58,243 nucleotides of DNA from Acidobacteriota bacterium (GTDB taxonomy: Bacteria > Acidobacteriota > Terriglobia > Acidiferrales > UBA7541). The position numbers and the translations under genes are program-made. Where the stretch lies: assembly GCA_003165465.1 (NCBI GenBank), contig PLUM01000093.1, positions 1-58,243 on the forward strand, in the 5' to 3' direction. The first letter of the stretch is position 1, and the number at the start of each line of letters is the position of its first letter. Positions 23,019 through 32,263 of this stretch are shown here, piece after piece. The notes below the pieces were generated by a model. It made no database searches. It had not been told where the DNA came from and was given only the letters and a program-made list of their open reading frames with translations.

Positions 23019-25943
23019 TTACCGCGCCTTCCCGAGAAGGGCCAGCCGCTCGGACACATCGCGATAATCGATGTTCGTGGCGTAAACCTGCGAAAAACTG
23101 TTGAAAGCCGCTTGCGTGTCGCCCGCCAATTCCTGGGCCACGCCTAAATCGTACCGCAACGCGAGAATCGATTCCTGATCCAGTCCAGGCGTCTTGAGAG
23201 CCCGTTCGTACCAGATCGCGGCGATGGCCGGCTGCCCCTTCTCCATGAATGCCAGGCCCAGCAGCGTACTGCATTGCATGGCATATCGGAATGCGGGCCC
23301 CTTGTCGGTCGAGTTGGCGACCTTCTGGAATTCGCTGATGGCTTCTTCCAGCAAACCCATTTCGCGGTAGGCAACCCCCAAGCTGTAGTGGGTCTCGACA
23401 TCTTCGTTGTTATCCTTGCCCGTTTCCCCTAGCTCGGCGCGGAATTCTTCAAACAGATCTCCCAGAGGTCCGCTGAGCGGATCGGAAGCTTTGGCCGCGG
23501 GAACACTGCTGCCAGATGACGGGCGAGCCGGAGCGGAGCTTGGCGGGGTGTAATTCTGCGTTTTGGCGGACGCACTCTCTTCCGTTATTCCCAGAGACGA
23601 AGTAAACGCTTCCAAATCTCCGGCGAGATCGGCGATGAGCGAATCCCCACCCAGGGCTTTGAGCGCTTTCAAATCCACAGGCTCTTCAGCCTCTAGCTCA
23701 ATGTCAAAGGCCGGCGCCTCTTCGATTGCTTCAGCCTGCATCTGCACCGGTTCGACCGGAGCGGGTGGAGGAGGCGGTGGCGGTGGCGCGACCCGCGGAG
23801 GCGGTGGAGTCGGCGCAGCAACCCGTGTAGGAGGCGGTGGTGGCGCAGCCTGTCGCGGAGGCGCGGCTGGTGGTTCAGGTTCATGTGGTGGCGCAACCGC
23901 GCGTGGTGGTGGTTCAACCCGCGGTGGTGGGGGTGGCGGCGCGGCCTGTTGCGGAGGCGCGGCTGGTGGTTCAGGTTCAGCTTCAAGCACTGGTTCAAGC
24001 ACTGGTTCAAGTACGGATTCAAGCTCTGATTCTGGAGGAGGCACCTCCTGAATGGGCCGGGCTTTCTCTTCGATCGCCGCCTCTTCCACCTGCTGGGCCA
24101 AAGCTGCCCACTCATCCGATAGATCGACCTCATGCACGACCGATTCAACAGGAGCGGGAACGCTCTTCGGTTTCGCGGGCACTGCTTCCGGCACGGGTGA
24201 AACAGCCGGTTCATCGAGTTGAGACGGGACAAAGGGAACGGAAAATTCTTGTACTGGCGGCGCGGATGGCGCAGGCGCCACACGCGCAGGCGCTACGCGC
24301 ACAGGCGGCGCAGGAGTAGGCGGCGCCAATTCTGGAGCGGCTGTCGCGGGAGCGAGTCCGGCTGCGCGCCCGAAACGGCGGCGAAATTCGGCAAACCGAT
24401 CGACGGCCGCGCCGTCGTTGCGCTCGGCCGCAATTTGTTCGAGAAGCGTGGCGATCTCGGCGGCGCGAAGGTTATCACCGGCGCCAACGGAGAAATCGAA
24501 CAGACGCTCAAGAATCGTGGGGTGGCGCGGCACTCGCACCAGCACATTTTCCATGAGGTTAATGGCCTTTTGCGTCATACCATAACTGGAAAACAAATCG
24601 GCGTCGGTCAAAGCCTGCGTGACATAGCGCTGAGTTTCCTCATCCAGATCCGGACCGGACGCCGCAGGCGCTTCGCCTTCTATATCCAGGGACGCGGACA
24701 CGGTTGGTATGACTTGCTGTTCCTGCTGCGCCACAATCATGGGAGGAGTAATTCCACGCGAGGCGGGCTTTTGGCCGGTCTTTGCCTGCAAGCGCGCGCA
24801 TTGCCGCCGCACGGTTTCGTCCTCGGGAGTTCGTTCCTGCAATTTTTCATAGGTGGCGAGGGCCTTGTCGTCGTCTCCCGCAATTTCATAGGCGTTCGCG
24901 AGCTGAGCGAGCGCGTCCGGCATCCGGAACGAATCGCTGGTCCGCCCGAAGAGTTCCACCAGCCACTCGAGCGGCTCGATCTCGCCCGGGCTGCGTTCCG
25001 AGAGAGTGGTAAGCGTTTGCGCGAGCAATTCGTGCTCGCCCGAGTCGGTCATCGGTTCACGAATCAGCGCGATCAGAACCTGCGCGCGCTCCGCATCGCC
25101 CGCCTCCAGCAATGCGCCGGCAACGCGGTTCGGCAACGCATAATTTTTTGGATCGTGGGCAAATACTTTTCCGGCAAGCTCAGCCGCTTTTGACGGCTGG
25201 CGGCTTTCCATATACAGATCCACCAGCATCAACGTCGTATCGCCGCCCGCATGGTGGTCCGGAAGCGACTCGAGAAGTTTCGCCGCCTCGTCGCTTTTGC
25301 CGGAGGCGGTCAGCGCGCGTACCTTCACCTGAAACGCCGGTTGGTTCGCTGGATCGAGTTTCAGGATGCGTTCCGCCAGTCGAATGGCCTCGGCGGGATC
25401 GCCACCCTGCATGACCCTCTGCATGGTGCTTTGGAACGTTTCAACGGCGTCTTCTTGCTTTCCCGTGGAAATGAGCAGTTCCCCCAGGCGCATTTGTATG
25501 CGCTGGTTATCGGGCTCGGCTTCCGCCAGCTTGCGGAAAAACGCCACGGCTTGCGCCGGGCGCCCCGCTTTGATTTCAATTTCGGCGAGTTGCAAGTAGA
25601 TGGGCCGCGCCTCGCTCAAAACTCCCTGCTGGACGTAAAGTTCCGCCAGTCGTTCCAGAGGACGGCTTTCCTCGGGAGCGAGCTTGGTCACCTTTTTGTA
25701 AATGGCGATGGCTTTGGTCGTGAAGCCATCGTTCACAAAAATCTTTGCCAGGTGCTCGAAATAATCCAGGGCCTGCGCATTATCTTTTTGCCGGACAAAT
25801 AGATCCCCCAAAGTCATCAGGGTAACCTGATCGCCAGGCTCATTTTTCAGAATTTGCTGGTATTCGAGAATGGCTTGCGGGATCTTCCCCTGCTGGAGAT
25901 ACTTTTGCGCCGAATTGAGATGCTTGGTCTTGTTGTAAGCCAT
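23019..25943 (-). CDS. large tetratricopeptide-repeat protein with proline-rich linker
   Basis: 974 aa from the ATG at 25943 (MAYNKTKHLNSAQKYLQQGK); the open extension before it is unlike a gene. Tandem TPR helix pairs fill about 1-420 (AILEYQQILKNEPGDQVTLMTLG, ALDYFEHLAKIFVNDG, AVAFFRKLAEAEPDNQ and so on). A second helical block lies at about 440-540, then a Pro/Ala/Val-rich low-complexity linker at about 560-760 with runs of PPPPP. C-terminal TPRs follow (HYSLGVAYREMGLLEEAISEF, IWYERALKTPGLDQ). No signal peptide. A protein-protein scaffold, perhaps for motility or secretion machinery; the partner cannot be named. Confidence 0.9.
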   Translation of the reverse strand: MAYNKTKHLNSAQKYLQQGKIPQAILEYQQILKNEPGDQVTLMTLGDLFVRQKDNAQALDYFEHLAKIFVNDGFTTKAIAIYKKVTKLAPEESRPLERLAELYVQQGVLSEARPIYLQLAEIEIKAGRPAQAVAFFRKLAEAEPDNQRIQMRLGELLISTGKQEDAVETFQSTMQRVMQGGDPAEAIRLAERILKLDPANQPAFQVKVRALTASGKSDEAAKLLESLPDHHAGGDTTLMLVDLYMESRQPSKAAELAGKVFAHDPKNYALPNRVAGALLEAGDAERAQVLIALIREPMTDSGEHELLAQTLTTLSERSPGEIEPLEWLVELFGRTSDSFRMPDALAQLANAYEIAGDDDKALATYEKLQERTPEDETVRRQCARLQAKTGQKPASRGITPPMIVAQQEQQVIPTVSASLDIEGEAPAASGPDLDEETQRYVTQALTDADLFSSYGMTQKAINLMENVLVRVPRHPTILERLFDFSVGAGDNLRAAEIATLLEQIAAERNDGAAVDRFAEFRRRFGRAAGLAPATAAPELAPPTPAPPVRVAPARVAPAPSAPPVQEFSVPFVPSQLDEPAVSPVPEAVPAKPKSVPAPVESVVHEVDLSDEWAALAQQVEEAAIEEKARPIQEVPPPESELESVLEPVLEPVLEAEPEPPAAPPQQAAPPPPPPRVEPPPRAVAPPHEPEPPAAPPRQAAPPPPPTRVAAPTPPPPRVAPPPPPPPPAPVEPVQMQAEAIEEAPAFDIELEAEEPVDLKALKALGGDSLIADLAGDLEAFTSSLGITEESASAKTQNYTPPSSAPARPSSGSSVPAAKASDPLSGPLGDLFEEFRAELGETGKDNNEDVETHYSLGVAYREMGLLEEAISEFQKVANSTDKGPAFRYAMQCSTLLGLAFMEKGQPAIAAIWYERALKTPGLDQESILALRYDLGVAQELAGDTQAAFNSFSQVYATNIDYRDVSERLALLGKAR

Positions 25944-26247
25944 CTTTAAATACTCTTTCCATTGTCCCGGCTGGAAAGGGGGTAGCCGGACAAGGGTCGA
26001 TTCTCGGGCCCATTCTCGGGCCGTTTCTTGACCGTTTTCGTTTCGGCTCCCGCGGGCCGGCACGCTGCCGCGGCCCAGGCAGACTGGCTCAGCCGGATCT
26101 CTAAACGTAGACCCGGGCAGGCTCGTATTTCACGCTAGCATGCCGGAAAATCCGAAGTCAACGCGGCTCATTCAAAAGCGTACGTGGCAGTAATGAGGGG
26201 GGTTAACGGGCGAGACACTCAGAACCGCTCTTTGGGCCACCGGCACT
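25944..26247. other. intergenic region between rnhB and the TPR gene
   Basis: Holds the TPR gene promoter presumably, and the 3' side of rnhB's neighbour region. Nothing else recognised: no RNA gene, palindromic repeat or convincing ORF. Confidence 0.5.
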
Positions 26248-26913
26248 TTAAGAATTTTCCAATGTTGACAGGGGCAATGCGACTTGCGTCGCGCCCGCCG
26301 CCCAGCAGGAAGCATCCCGCACCGGCGCGAAGGAAAAACGATGATGTGGTGTGGGGCCATGCGCGCGCAGCGCGGCAAGATGCTCGGGCGTGGCATAGCC
26401 TTTGTGTTGCGCCAGCCCGTAGTGCGGGTAGATGCGGTCCCACTCGATCATCCTGCGGTCGCGTTCCACCTTGGCGATGATCGATGCCGCCGCGATCGAA
26501 ATGGAAAGCGCGTCCCCGTGAATCAGCGATTTCTGTTCGATCGGCACGTCGAGTTGCATCGCGTCCAGCAGCAAATAATCCGGAGAAATGCTCAATCCGC
26601 GCAGGGCTTCGGCCATGGCCTGGCGGCTGGCTTGATATATATTCCAAGCGTCGATGCGGCGCGCGTCGACATCCGCGACCGCCCAGGCAAGCGCATGTTC
26701 GCGTATGCGCATCGCCAGAATTTCGCGGCGCGCGGCCGATAATTTTTTCGAATCGTCCAATCCGGCAATTCGCCGCTTGGGATCGAGAATGACGGCCGCG
26801 GCCACAACCTCGCCAAACAGACAGCCGCGCCCCACTTCGTCCAGCCCGGCAATCCTTTGCCAGCCGCACTTGCGCGCTTCGCGTTCGAATCGGGAGGAGC
26901 ATCGCTTCCGCAT
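26248..26913 (-). CDS. rnhB: ribonuclease HII
   Basis: Cleaves the RNA strand of RNA-DNA hybrids and single misincorporated ribonucleotides. The type-2 signature GLDEVGRGCLFG gives the first Asp-Glu pair; DDSKKLS, LLLDAMQLD (third acidic residue) and KVERDRRM (fourth) are present, and the C-terminal HKGYATPEHLAAL is typical. The start is placed at ATG 26913 (MRKRCSSRF), giving 221 aa; an upstream open frame merely runs through a palindromic repeat. Downstream of rplS on the same strand, as in many genomes. Confidence 0.93.
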   Translation of the reverse strand: MRKRCSSRFEREARKCGWQRIAGLDEVGRGCLFGEVVAAAVILDPKRRIAGLDDSKKLSAARREILAMRIREHALAWAVADVDARRIDAWNIYQASRQAMAEALRGLSISPDYLLLDAMQLDVPIEQKSLIHGDALSISIAAASIIAKVERDRRMIEWDRIYPHYGLAQHKGYATPEHLAALRAHGPTPHHRFSFAPVRDASCWAAGATQVALPLSTLENS

Positions 26914-27249
26914 CGCCGCGAATTTTATCACGGCGGAATTGGGAATGTGCTGCTTAACCCGGCGGAAGACCCCGCCTCTGAAGAGGCGGGCTACAGCAGC
27001 CTCGCAAATGTTGTAGCCCGGGTCTCTTGTCCTGAACCAGTGAAGGATCAGACCCCGGGTTTTTCTTGCGGCGTTCGAAAATCTCAATCCCAGGGAATCG
27101 GCCTCACGGCATCTCCCCATCGATCCAAAATTTTGTTATGTGCGACTGGTTTCAGGATGAGTTGCGCATGGTTTGCGCGGGCGATGAAAGTGCGGGGAAG
27201 CTTCGCTCCCCTGGGCTTTCACGAAATGTTAAATTTCCGATTCGAACTA
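26914..27249. other. rplS-rnhB gap with composite palindromic repeat
   Basis: Contains the 91-bp composite repeat (26971-27061) and a GGGGAAGCTTCGCTCCCC hairpin at about 27196-27213, just past rplS, that could terminate it. No gene recognised. Confidence 0.65.
26971..27061. repeat. composite repeat: family-B palindrome plus AGACCCGGGCTACA palindrome
   Basis: CCCGCCTCTGAAGAGGCGGG, then a spacer ending GCAAATGTTGTAGCC, then the long-arm unit GGGTCTCTTGTCCTGAACCA ... GGATCAGACCCCGGG. An inverted copy of the same two-part arrangement is at 52152-52264. Confidence 0.88.
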
Positions 27250-27642
27250 CTAAGACTTCTTTTCCGCTGCCGCCGCTTCCGGCGTCTCCACGCGCTCGAC
27301 ACGCTGCAAGCGCGCCGCCTTGCCCTTCAGTCCGCGCAGATAATACAGCTTTGCGCGGCGGACGCGTCCCTGTCGCAGCACTTCGATGGAACTGATCGAA
27401 GGTGAGTTGGCGGGGAAAACGCGTTCAATCCCGACTCCGAAGCTCACGCGGCGCACGGTGATGCTTGCACCGGTCGATTTCCCGCGCTTCTTGATGATCA
27501 CGCCTTCGAATGGCTGGATGCGTTCCTTGTCCCCTTCGCCTTCCTTCAACCGAACATGGATGCGCACGGTATCCCCCGGACGCAACGCAGGAAGATCTTT
27601 TCGCACTTGTGCTTGCTGAAACTTTTCAATGACCAGATTCAT
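27250..27642 (-). CDS. rplS: 50S ribosomal protein L19
   Basis: 130 aa. Features: [49 protein letters not shown] and [20 protein letters not shown]19 sits at the 30S-50S interface. The C-terminus carries an extra Ala/Glu/Lys tail. It follows trmD in the usual order, but a plus-strand membrane-protein gene lies between, so it must have its own promoter here. Confidence 0.97.
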   Translation of the reverse strand: MNLVIEKFQQAQVRKDLPALRPGDTVRIHVRLKEGEGDKERIQPFEGVIIKKRGKSTGASITVRRVSFGVGIERVFPANSPSISSIEVLRQGRVRRAKLYYLRGLKGKAARLQRVERVETPEAAAAEKKS

Positions 27643-27956
27643 GGCTCAGATTCCCGGCAGACCCACTCAGGCGGGGTCAGCACTGCAAAGATAACAACTG
27701 AGTATAGCGAAAACCTCGCCTTTTCACCATAACAAAGTCGCGGCGAACGGAGAGGCGGGGATACCCGGCAAACCAGCTTTCCTTCGGCGGCGCCTGTGCG
27801 CGTGCGTGCCGGGTACCGTTCACGGCGCAACCGCGGCAAAAAACCTGCGATCTTATTGAGATTTCAGGTTGAGATTTCAGAGACTTCCCGAACGGGTGTG
27901 GATGGGAGAGAATCTATCCGGTCGATACAGGGACTTTTCGAGACGGGCGGATTTTC
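27643..27956. other. divergent gap between rplS and the GT-C-like gene
   Basis: Must hold the rplS promoter and that of the membrane-protein gene. A direct repeat GAGATTTCAG occurs at 27859 and 27871. No palindromic repeat family or RNA gene seen. Confidence 0.5.
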
Positions 27957-29831
27957 GTGTCTAGACTGGATTGGATTGTCGCCACGGTTTGCTTGCTTCT
28001 CATCTGGCCCAAGGCCGGATTCGGCGAGCCGATTTTTGCCTGGATCGAGAGAAAGTTCGCTGCGTTCGCGCGAAACAAGCGGCTCGCGATCGCGAGCATT
28101 GGCGCGGTGACGATCCTCGCGCGTGTGGCGCTCCTGCCATGGCTGCCCGTGCCGCAGCCCAAGGTTCATGACGAATTCAGCTATCTGCTTGCCGCGGACA
28201 CGTTCGCTCACGGGCGGCTCGCGAATCCGCCGCACGCGCTCGGGATTTTCTTCGACACATTTCACGTAATCCAGCATCCGTCGTATGCGTCCATGTATCC
28301 TCCGGCGCAAGGGATGGCGCTGGCCGCCGGAAAATTATTTGGCCAGCCGTGGATCGGCGTGCTCTTGAGCGTTGCGGCGATGTGCATGGCGTTCACCTGG
28401 ATGCTGCAAGGGTGGGTGCCGCCGGAATGGGCGCTCGTCGGCGGCGTACTGGTTTGGGCGCGTTTGGGCGTGTTCAGCTATTGGATGAACAGCTATTGGG
28501 GCGGGGCGGTGGCCGCGACCGGCGCCGCGCTTGTGCTGGGTGCGTTGCCGCGCATCTGGGATCGCTCGCGATCGCGCTTGCACGATGCAATTATTTTCGG
28601 TTTGGGAGCCGGCATTCTGGCGATCAGCCGGCCTCTCGAAGGATTTATTTTCTGCGTTCCCGTGGGCGTAGCGCTCCTCTGGTGGGTGCTGCGGCTGGAG
28701 GCATCCGCGCGCCGCACCACACTGAGGCGCATCGTTGCGCCCATCGCGGCAATTCTCGTTTGCGTCGCGGGGTTCGTCGGTTTTTACAATTTGCGCGTGA
28801 CAGGCAGCCCGCTGGTGTTTCCGCACTTCATCGAACAGAAAATGATCACCACGGCGATTTTCCTGTGGCAGCAGGACAAGCCGCCCATCCCCTACGCCAA
28901 TCCGCAATTTAACGACTTCTACCACAATTTCATGCCGGGTCTGTATCAGGCAAGCTGGCCGGCGGCCGTGGGGCAGTGGTCGTATAAGGCCGGCGATTTC
29001 TGGGAATTTTTTCTGGGGCCGGCGCTTTCGATTCCTTTCCTCGCGCTGCCGTGGCTGCTCAGGGAACCGCGAAATCGCCTACTGCTTTTTCAGGCCGCGC
29101 TTTCGGCCTTCGCGCTCTGGATCGTAGTGTATTACCACTCGCATTACGCCGCACCGCTCATGGCCACGGTGTTCGTGCTGCTGATGCAGTGCATGAGGGC
29201 GCTGCGGCGATTGCGCTTCGCGGGCAGGGCGGTCGGCGTGGGATTAACGCGGCTCGTCGTTCTCTTCAGCCTGCTGATTGGTCCCATTTATTTCGCGCAG
29301 GCAATCGTTTCCCAGCCGGGCGTTTTTTTCAAATGGCTGCATGCGCACGCTCACGCTGCGCTGCCGCTTGAAGTTTCGGTGATTGCCCTGGCGCTCGTGC
29401 GTGTGGGGTCGTGGCTCATCGCGCGGCGCAAGAGCCGCCCGCTTCGGCTGGTGGCGGCCTTCGAATGTATGCTGGTCGCTGGAACCGTGCTGCAAATTTG
29501 CGTGATTCAAAAGAATTTCTATCCGGACAATTTTCCGTATGTGGACGACCTGAGCGAACCCTTTCGAAAACCGGTCGAAGAAAAGTTGGCTCAGCTTCCC
29601 GGCGAACACCTGGTTTTGGTGCGCTATTCGAAAAGTCATAATTCGGGCGAGGAGTACGTTTACAACGACGCCGACATCGATCGCGCGAAAACCGTTTGGG
29701 CGCGCGAAATCCCCGGCATGGACCTCGCGCCGCTTCTCAAATATTTTCAGAATCGGGATGTCTGGCTGTACGAGCCGGATGAGGACGATGCAACGGTGGT
29801 CCCGTACACAACCGCGGAGAATCCCCAGTAG
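27957..29831 (+). CDS. multi-spanning membrane protein, GT-C glycosyltransferase-like
   Basis: 624 aa starting at a GTG (27957) with about a dozen hydrophobic segments. After the first span comes a luminal-type loop beginning VHDEFSYLLAADTFAHGRL, whose acidic DE pair resembles the catalytic loop of GT-C (PMT/ArnT-like) enzymes that use lipid-linked sugars. A hydrophilic C-terminal domain (about 520-624) follows. I infer a polyprenyl-sugar transferase. It lies on the opposite strand inside the trmD-rplS interval. Its TAG stop is the TAG of a family-A repeat (GTAGCACAGG), suggesting that the original 3' end was replaced. Confidence 0.78.
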   Translation: MSRLDWIVATVCLLLIWPKAGFGEPIFAWIERKFAAFARNKRLAIASIGAVTILARVALLPWLPVPQPKVHDEFSYLLAADTFAHGRLANPPHALGIFFDTFHVIQHPSYASMYPPAQGMALAAGKLFGQPWIGVLLSVAAMCMAFTWMLQGWVPPEWALVGGVLVWARLGVFSYWMNSYWGGAVAATGAALVLGALPRIWDRSRSRLHDAIIFGLGAGILAISRPLEGFIFCVPVGVALLWWVLRLEASARRTTLRRIVAPIAAILVCVAGFVGFYNLRVTGSPLVFPHFIEQKMITTAIFLWQQDKPPIPYANPQFNDFYHNFMPGLYQASWPAAVGQWSYKAGDFWEFFLGPALSIPFLALPWLLREPRNRLLLFQAALSAFALWIVVYYHSHYAAPLMATVFVLLMQCMRALRRLRFAGRAVGVGLTRLVVLFSLLIGPIYFAQAIVSQPGVFFKWLHAHAHAALPLEVSVIALALVRVGSWLIARRKSRPLRLVAAFECMLVAGTVLQICVIQKNFYPDNFPYVDDLSEPFRKPVEEKLAQLPGEHLVLVRYSKSHNSGEEYVYNDADIDRAKTVWAREIPGMDLAPLLKYFQNRDVWLYEPDEDDATVVPYTTAENPQ

Positions 29832-29907
29832 CACAGGCTTCAGCCTGTGTGGTTTTGATTTGTGGCAAGCTAAAGTCAAAAGAACACAGGCTGAAGCATG
29901 TGCTACT
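29828..29907. repeat. family-A bipartite palindrome
   Basis: AGCACAGGCTTCAGCCTGTGT, then a spacer, then ACACAGGCTGAAGCATGTGCT. Overlaps the stop codon of the GT-C-like gene. Could serve as a bidirectional terminator against trmD. Confidence 0.9.
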
Positions 29908-29947
29908 CAAACCCTTCATCTGCGGCAATAAATTGGAATTAATTCTA

Positions 29948-30835
29948 TTAAGCGCTGCGGGACAATAAATCCGGGCGGTTGCGCCGCGTTTTTTCCAGGG
30001 CTTTTTCCCGGCGCCAGCGGCGAATCTCTTCGTGATTTCCTCCGAGCAAAACTTCCGGCACGGTCCAGCCGCGAAATTCCGCGGGGCGCGTGTAGTGAGG
30101 GTAGTCGAGGAGGAGGTGACTGGTGACTGGTGATTGGTGACTCGTGGAAACCGTCGCTTCGCCACTCGCTGCGTCTCCACTCGCCGAATCGGCGGCGCTG
30201 AAGGATTCATTGATTGCCGAATCCTCGTTGCCGAGTGCGCCGGGGAGGAGGCGCGTGACGGCGTCCACGATGAGCGCGGCGCCAAGCTCGCCGCCGGAAA
30301 GCACGTAATCGCCAATGGAAAGTTCGTCCGTGACCAAGTGTTCGGCCACGCGCTCGTCCACGCCCTCATAGCGGCCGCAGAGCAGGACGATCCGGTTGAG
30401 CTGCGCCAGTCGGCGCGCCGTATCTTGACGAAATAATTTTCCGGAAGCGGAGAGCAGCACAATCGCCGTGCCGGGCGCGGCGATCGGCGTTGCCACGCCT
30501 GGTAGGGGCACGGCATGCCGTTCACGGAGAACGTTCTCGGTGAACCGTGCCCCTACGTCAATCTCGGAACTGTTTTCCACGCGCGCGCCGGATGGAACAC
30601 TTCCGTCGCCCAGCAGCGACTCCACGGCCTCGAACAGCGGCTCGGGTTTCAGCACCATGCCTTCGCCGCCGCCGAACGGGCGGTCATCGACCGTGCGATG
30701 GCGGTCGTGCGTGAAGGTGCGCAGGTCGTGCAGGCGCACGTCCATCAGGCGAGCCTCGCGCGCACGCCGGACGATGCCGAAGTCCAGCGGGCCGGCAAAA
30801 AATTCAGGGAATATCGTAACGATGTCGAACTGCAT
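29948..30835 (-). CDS. trmD: tRNA (guanine-N1-)-methyltransferase with two repeat-derived insertions
   Basis: Methylates G37 of tRNA with S-adenosylmethionine, preventing +1 frameshifts. The SPOUT knot is evident: [137 protein letters not shown]. At 295 aa it exceeds the usual roughly 230-250. One insert (about residues 86-115) contains a family-E palindrome in frame; the second (about 210-235, [11 protein letters not shown]) comes from a GTGACTGGTGATTGG tandem repeat before the LDYPHYTRP block. Catalytic residues look intact, so it should still work. Confidence 0.95.
   Translation of the reverse strand: MQFDIVTIFPEFFAGPLDFGIVRRAREARLMDVRLHDLRTFTHDRHRTVDDRPFGGGEGMVLKPEPLFEAVESLLGDGSVPSGARVENSSEIDVGARFTENVLRERHAVPLPGVATPIAAPGTAIVLLSASGKLFRQDTARRLAQLNRIVLLCGRYEGVDERVAEHLVTDELSIGDYVLSGGELGAALIVDAVTRLLPGALGNEDSAINESFSAADSASGDAASGEATVSTSHQSPVTSHLLLDYPHYTRPAEFRGWTVPEVLLGGNHEEIRRWRREKALEKTRRNRPDLLSRSA
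30117..30150. repeat. short tandem repeat (GGTGACT-type) inside trmD
   Basis: About four imperfect 7-bp-type units (GTGACTGGTGACTGGTGATT) that code part of the second TrmD insertion. Confidence 0.75.
30502..30556. repeat. family-E palindrome inside trmD
   Basis: Arms GTAGGGGCACGG (30502-30513) and CCGTGCCCCTAC (30545-30556), with inner GTTCACGGAGAACGTTCTCGG also self-complementary. It reads in frame as about 18 residues of TrmD. A shorter relative is at 32234-32263. Confidence 0.9.
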
Positions 30836-30900
30836 GGCAGGGACAGTGTAACGCGACCACGCTCATGCGTTGGGCAAATCCTGAACGGATCATCCAATTT

Positions 30901-30932
30901 TTGTAGCCCGCGTCTTCCGACGCGGGGTTTTT
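30901..30932. repeat. hairpin with T-run (GCCCGCGTCTTCCGACGCGGG)
   Basis: CCCGCGTC-TTCC-GACGCGGG then six T on the plus strand, in the rimM-trmD gap. It resembles a plus-strand terminator, but the surrounding genes run on the minus strand, so it is more likely another palindromic repeat. Confidence 0.6.
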
Positions 30933-30970
30933 TCCTGTAATTTACGGAGTAATTTGTAGAGCGGGAAAAC

Positions 30971-30996
30971 CTCGCCTCTAAAGAGGCGAGCCACAA
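30971..30996. repeat. family-B palindrome variant
   Basis: CTCGCCTCTAAAGAGGCGAGCCACA: both arms carry a matching substitution relative to other family-B copies, so pairing is preserved. Confidence 0.8.
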
Positions 30997-31008
30997 TGCC
31001 CCAGGCGG

Positions 31009-31572
31009 TCAGGAGCGGTTCAAATCGCGCAAGCCTTCCGGGAGGATCACGTCAATACGCTTCGCTTTCACGTCGATGCGCACGCAGAATTCGGCGGCCA
31101 GCGGCACGAGAACTTCGCCATCGTTTGTATCGACCGCAAGCAACGGAGTGCCGCCGGGAAGCTCGACGTCGCGAACGGAGCCGAGCGCCGACAGAGCGCC
31201 CGCTTCCCACACTTCGCAGCCGACGAGATCGCCGACAAAATAGTTTCCCGCTTCAAGCCGCGCGCGCTGCTCGATCGGCACCTGCACTTCCAGGCCGCGC
31301 AATGTTTCAGCGGCATCTATATTGTTAATATCCGCGAAATGAAAAATGGCCTGGCCGCCACGGCTGGTCGAAAGCCAGCAGCGCTGCACGCCGACGCGCC
31401 GGGGCGCGCTCCGCCCGTCGGCGAGCCACACTTCGCGCAGCTTCGGCAAACGCTCGGGAAAATCGGTGAGGATTTCGGCGGCCACTTCGCCGCGCAGGCC
31501 TCGGGCGCGCAGAATTCGCGCAAGAGTTACGCCGGTGAATTCTTCCGCGGACAATTTATTCGAGGATTTCAA
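31009..31572 (-). CDS. rimM: ribosome maturation factor RimM
   Basis: 16S rRNA processing and 30S head assembly factor that binds S19. 187 aa with the N-terminal beta-barrel ([28 protein letters not shown]) and the PRC-barrel domain ([42 protein letters not shown]). The start overlaps the 3' end of khpA by 17 bp, indicating translational coupling. Upstream of trmD as usual, though 170 bp of palindromes separate the two. Confidence 0.95.
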   Translation of the reverse strand: MKSSNKLSAEEFTGVTLARILRARGLRGEVAAEILTDFPERLPKLREVWLADGRSAPRRVGVQRCWLSTSRGGQAIFHFADINNIDAAETLRGLEVQVPIEQRARLEAGNYFVGDLVGCEVWEAGALSALGSVRDVELPGGTPLLAVDTNDGEVLVPLAAEFCVRIDVKAKRIDVILPEGLRDLNRS

Positions 31573-31801
31573 GCGTCAGGCGCTTCCGAGTTTTCGCCCC
31601 GGCGGCGCCGAGGATCGTGCGAATGGATTTCGCCGTGCGTCCCTGCCGTCCAATCACCTTGCCCAGATCGTCGGGATGCACGCGCAACTCCAGCACGGTG
31701 ACTTGCTCACCATCTACGGATCGCACCTGGACTTGTTCGGGATGATCGACCAACGCCTTGGCAATCGCTTCCACAAGGTCTTTCATGGGGCCCTCCACCA
31801 A
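31556..31801 (-). CDS. khpA: KH-domain RNA-binding protein KhpA (YlqC)
   Basis: 81 aa, single KH domain with the GxxG loop in [15 protein letters not shown]. Typical opening [20 protein letters not shown]. In other bacteria KhpA pairs with KhpB to bind many RNAs and affect cell elongation. It sits between rpsP and rimM, its usual place. Confidence 0.93.
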   Translation of the reverse strand: MVEGPMKDLVEAIAKALVDHPEQVQVRSVDGEQVTVLELRVHPDDLGKVIGRQGRTAKSIRTILGAAGAKTRKRLTLEILE

Positions 31802-31886
31802 TCACATTCGCGGGTTCAGCTCGAGTCCTCACTGGTGCAGGCTCCGAGGGCCGGCGGAACCTTTCTCTTGAGCCACCGCGAGGTGG

Positions 31887-32126
31887 CTAGGCGATTTTTC
31901 GGGCCGTTAGAAAACTGCGAACGGTATCGCTCGGTTGCGCACCGACCGACAGCCAATACTTCACACGATCGGCGTCCAACACAATGATCGCCGGCTTCTT
32001 GAGCGGATCGTAGGTTCCCACAACCTCAACGGTCCTGCCATTACGGGGTTTGCGCTTGTCGAGCACGACAATGCGATAAAAGGGCTGCTTCTTCTTGCCA
32101 AATCTAGCCAAGCGGATTGCCAGCAC
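31887..32126 (-). CDS. rpsP: 30S ribosomal protein S16
   Basis: 79 aa; [30 protein letters not shown] and the [34 protein letters not shown] block (split in text, continuous in the gene) are diagnostic. Binds 16S rRNA and is needed for 30S assembly. Preceded by ffh and followed by khpA on the same strand. Confidence 0.97.
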   Translation of the reverse strand: MLAIRLARFGKKKQPFYRIVVLDKRKPRNGRTVEVVGTYDPLKKPAIIVLDADRVKYWLSVGAQPSDTVRSFLTARKIA

Positions 32127-32233
32127 GTTTCACTTCCTCCTGGCCAAGGATTATAGCTGGTTCCACTTGTTTGCGATACCCCGCAGGCTGTTCCGCCTCA
32201 TTTGTGACCCGAATAGGCGGATCTGTCGCGATT

Positions 32234-32263
32234 GTAGGGGCACGGCATGCCGTGCCCCTATGC
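32234..32263. repeat. family-E short palindrome at the ffh 3' end
   Basis: TAGGGGCACGGCATGCCGTGCCCCTA, a perfect palindrome. The TAG on the minus strand is the ffh stop codon. Confidence 0.92.

Noticed and set aside
30901..30932. Terminator on the plus strand in the rimM-trmD gap
   Set aside because: No plus-strand gene ends there; better explained as a palindromic repeat.
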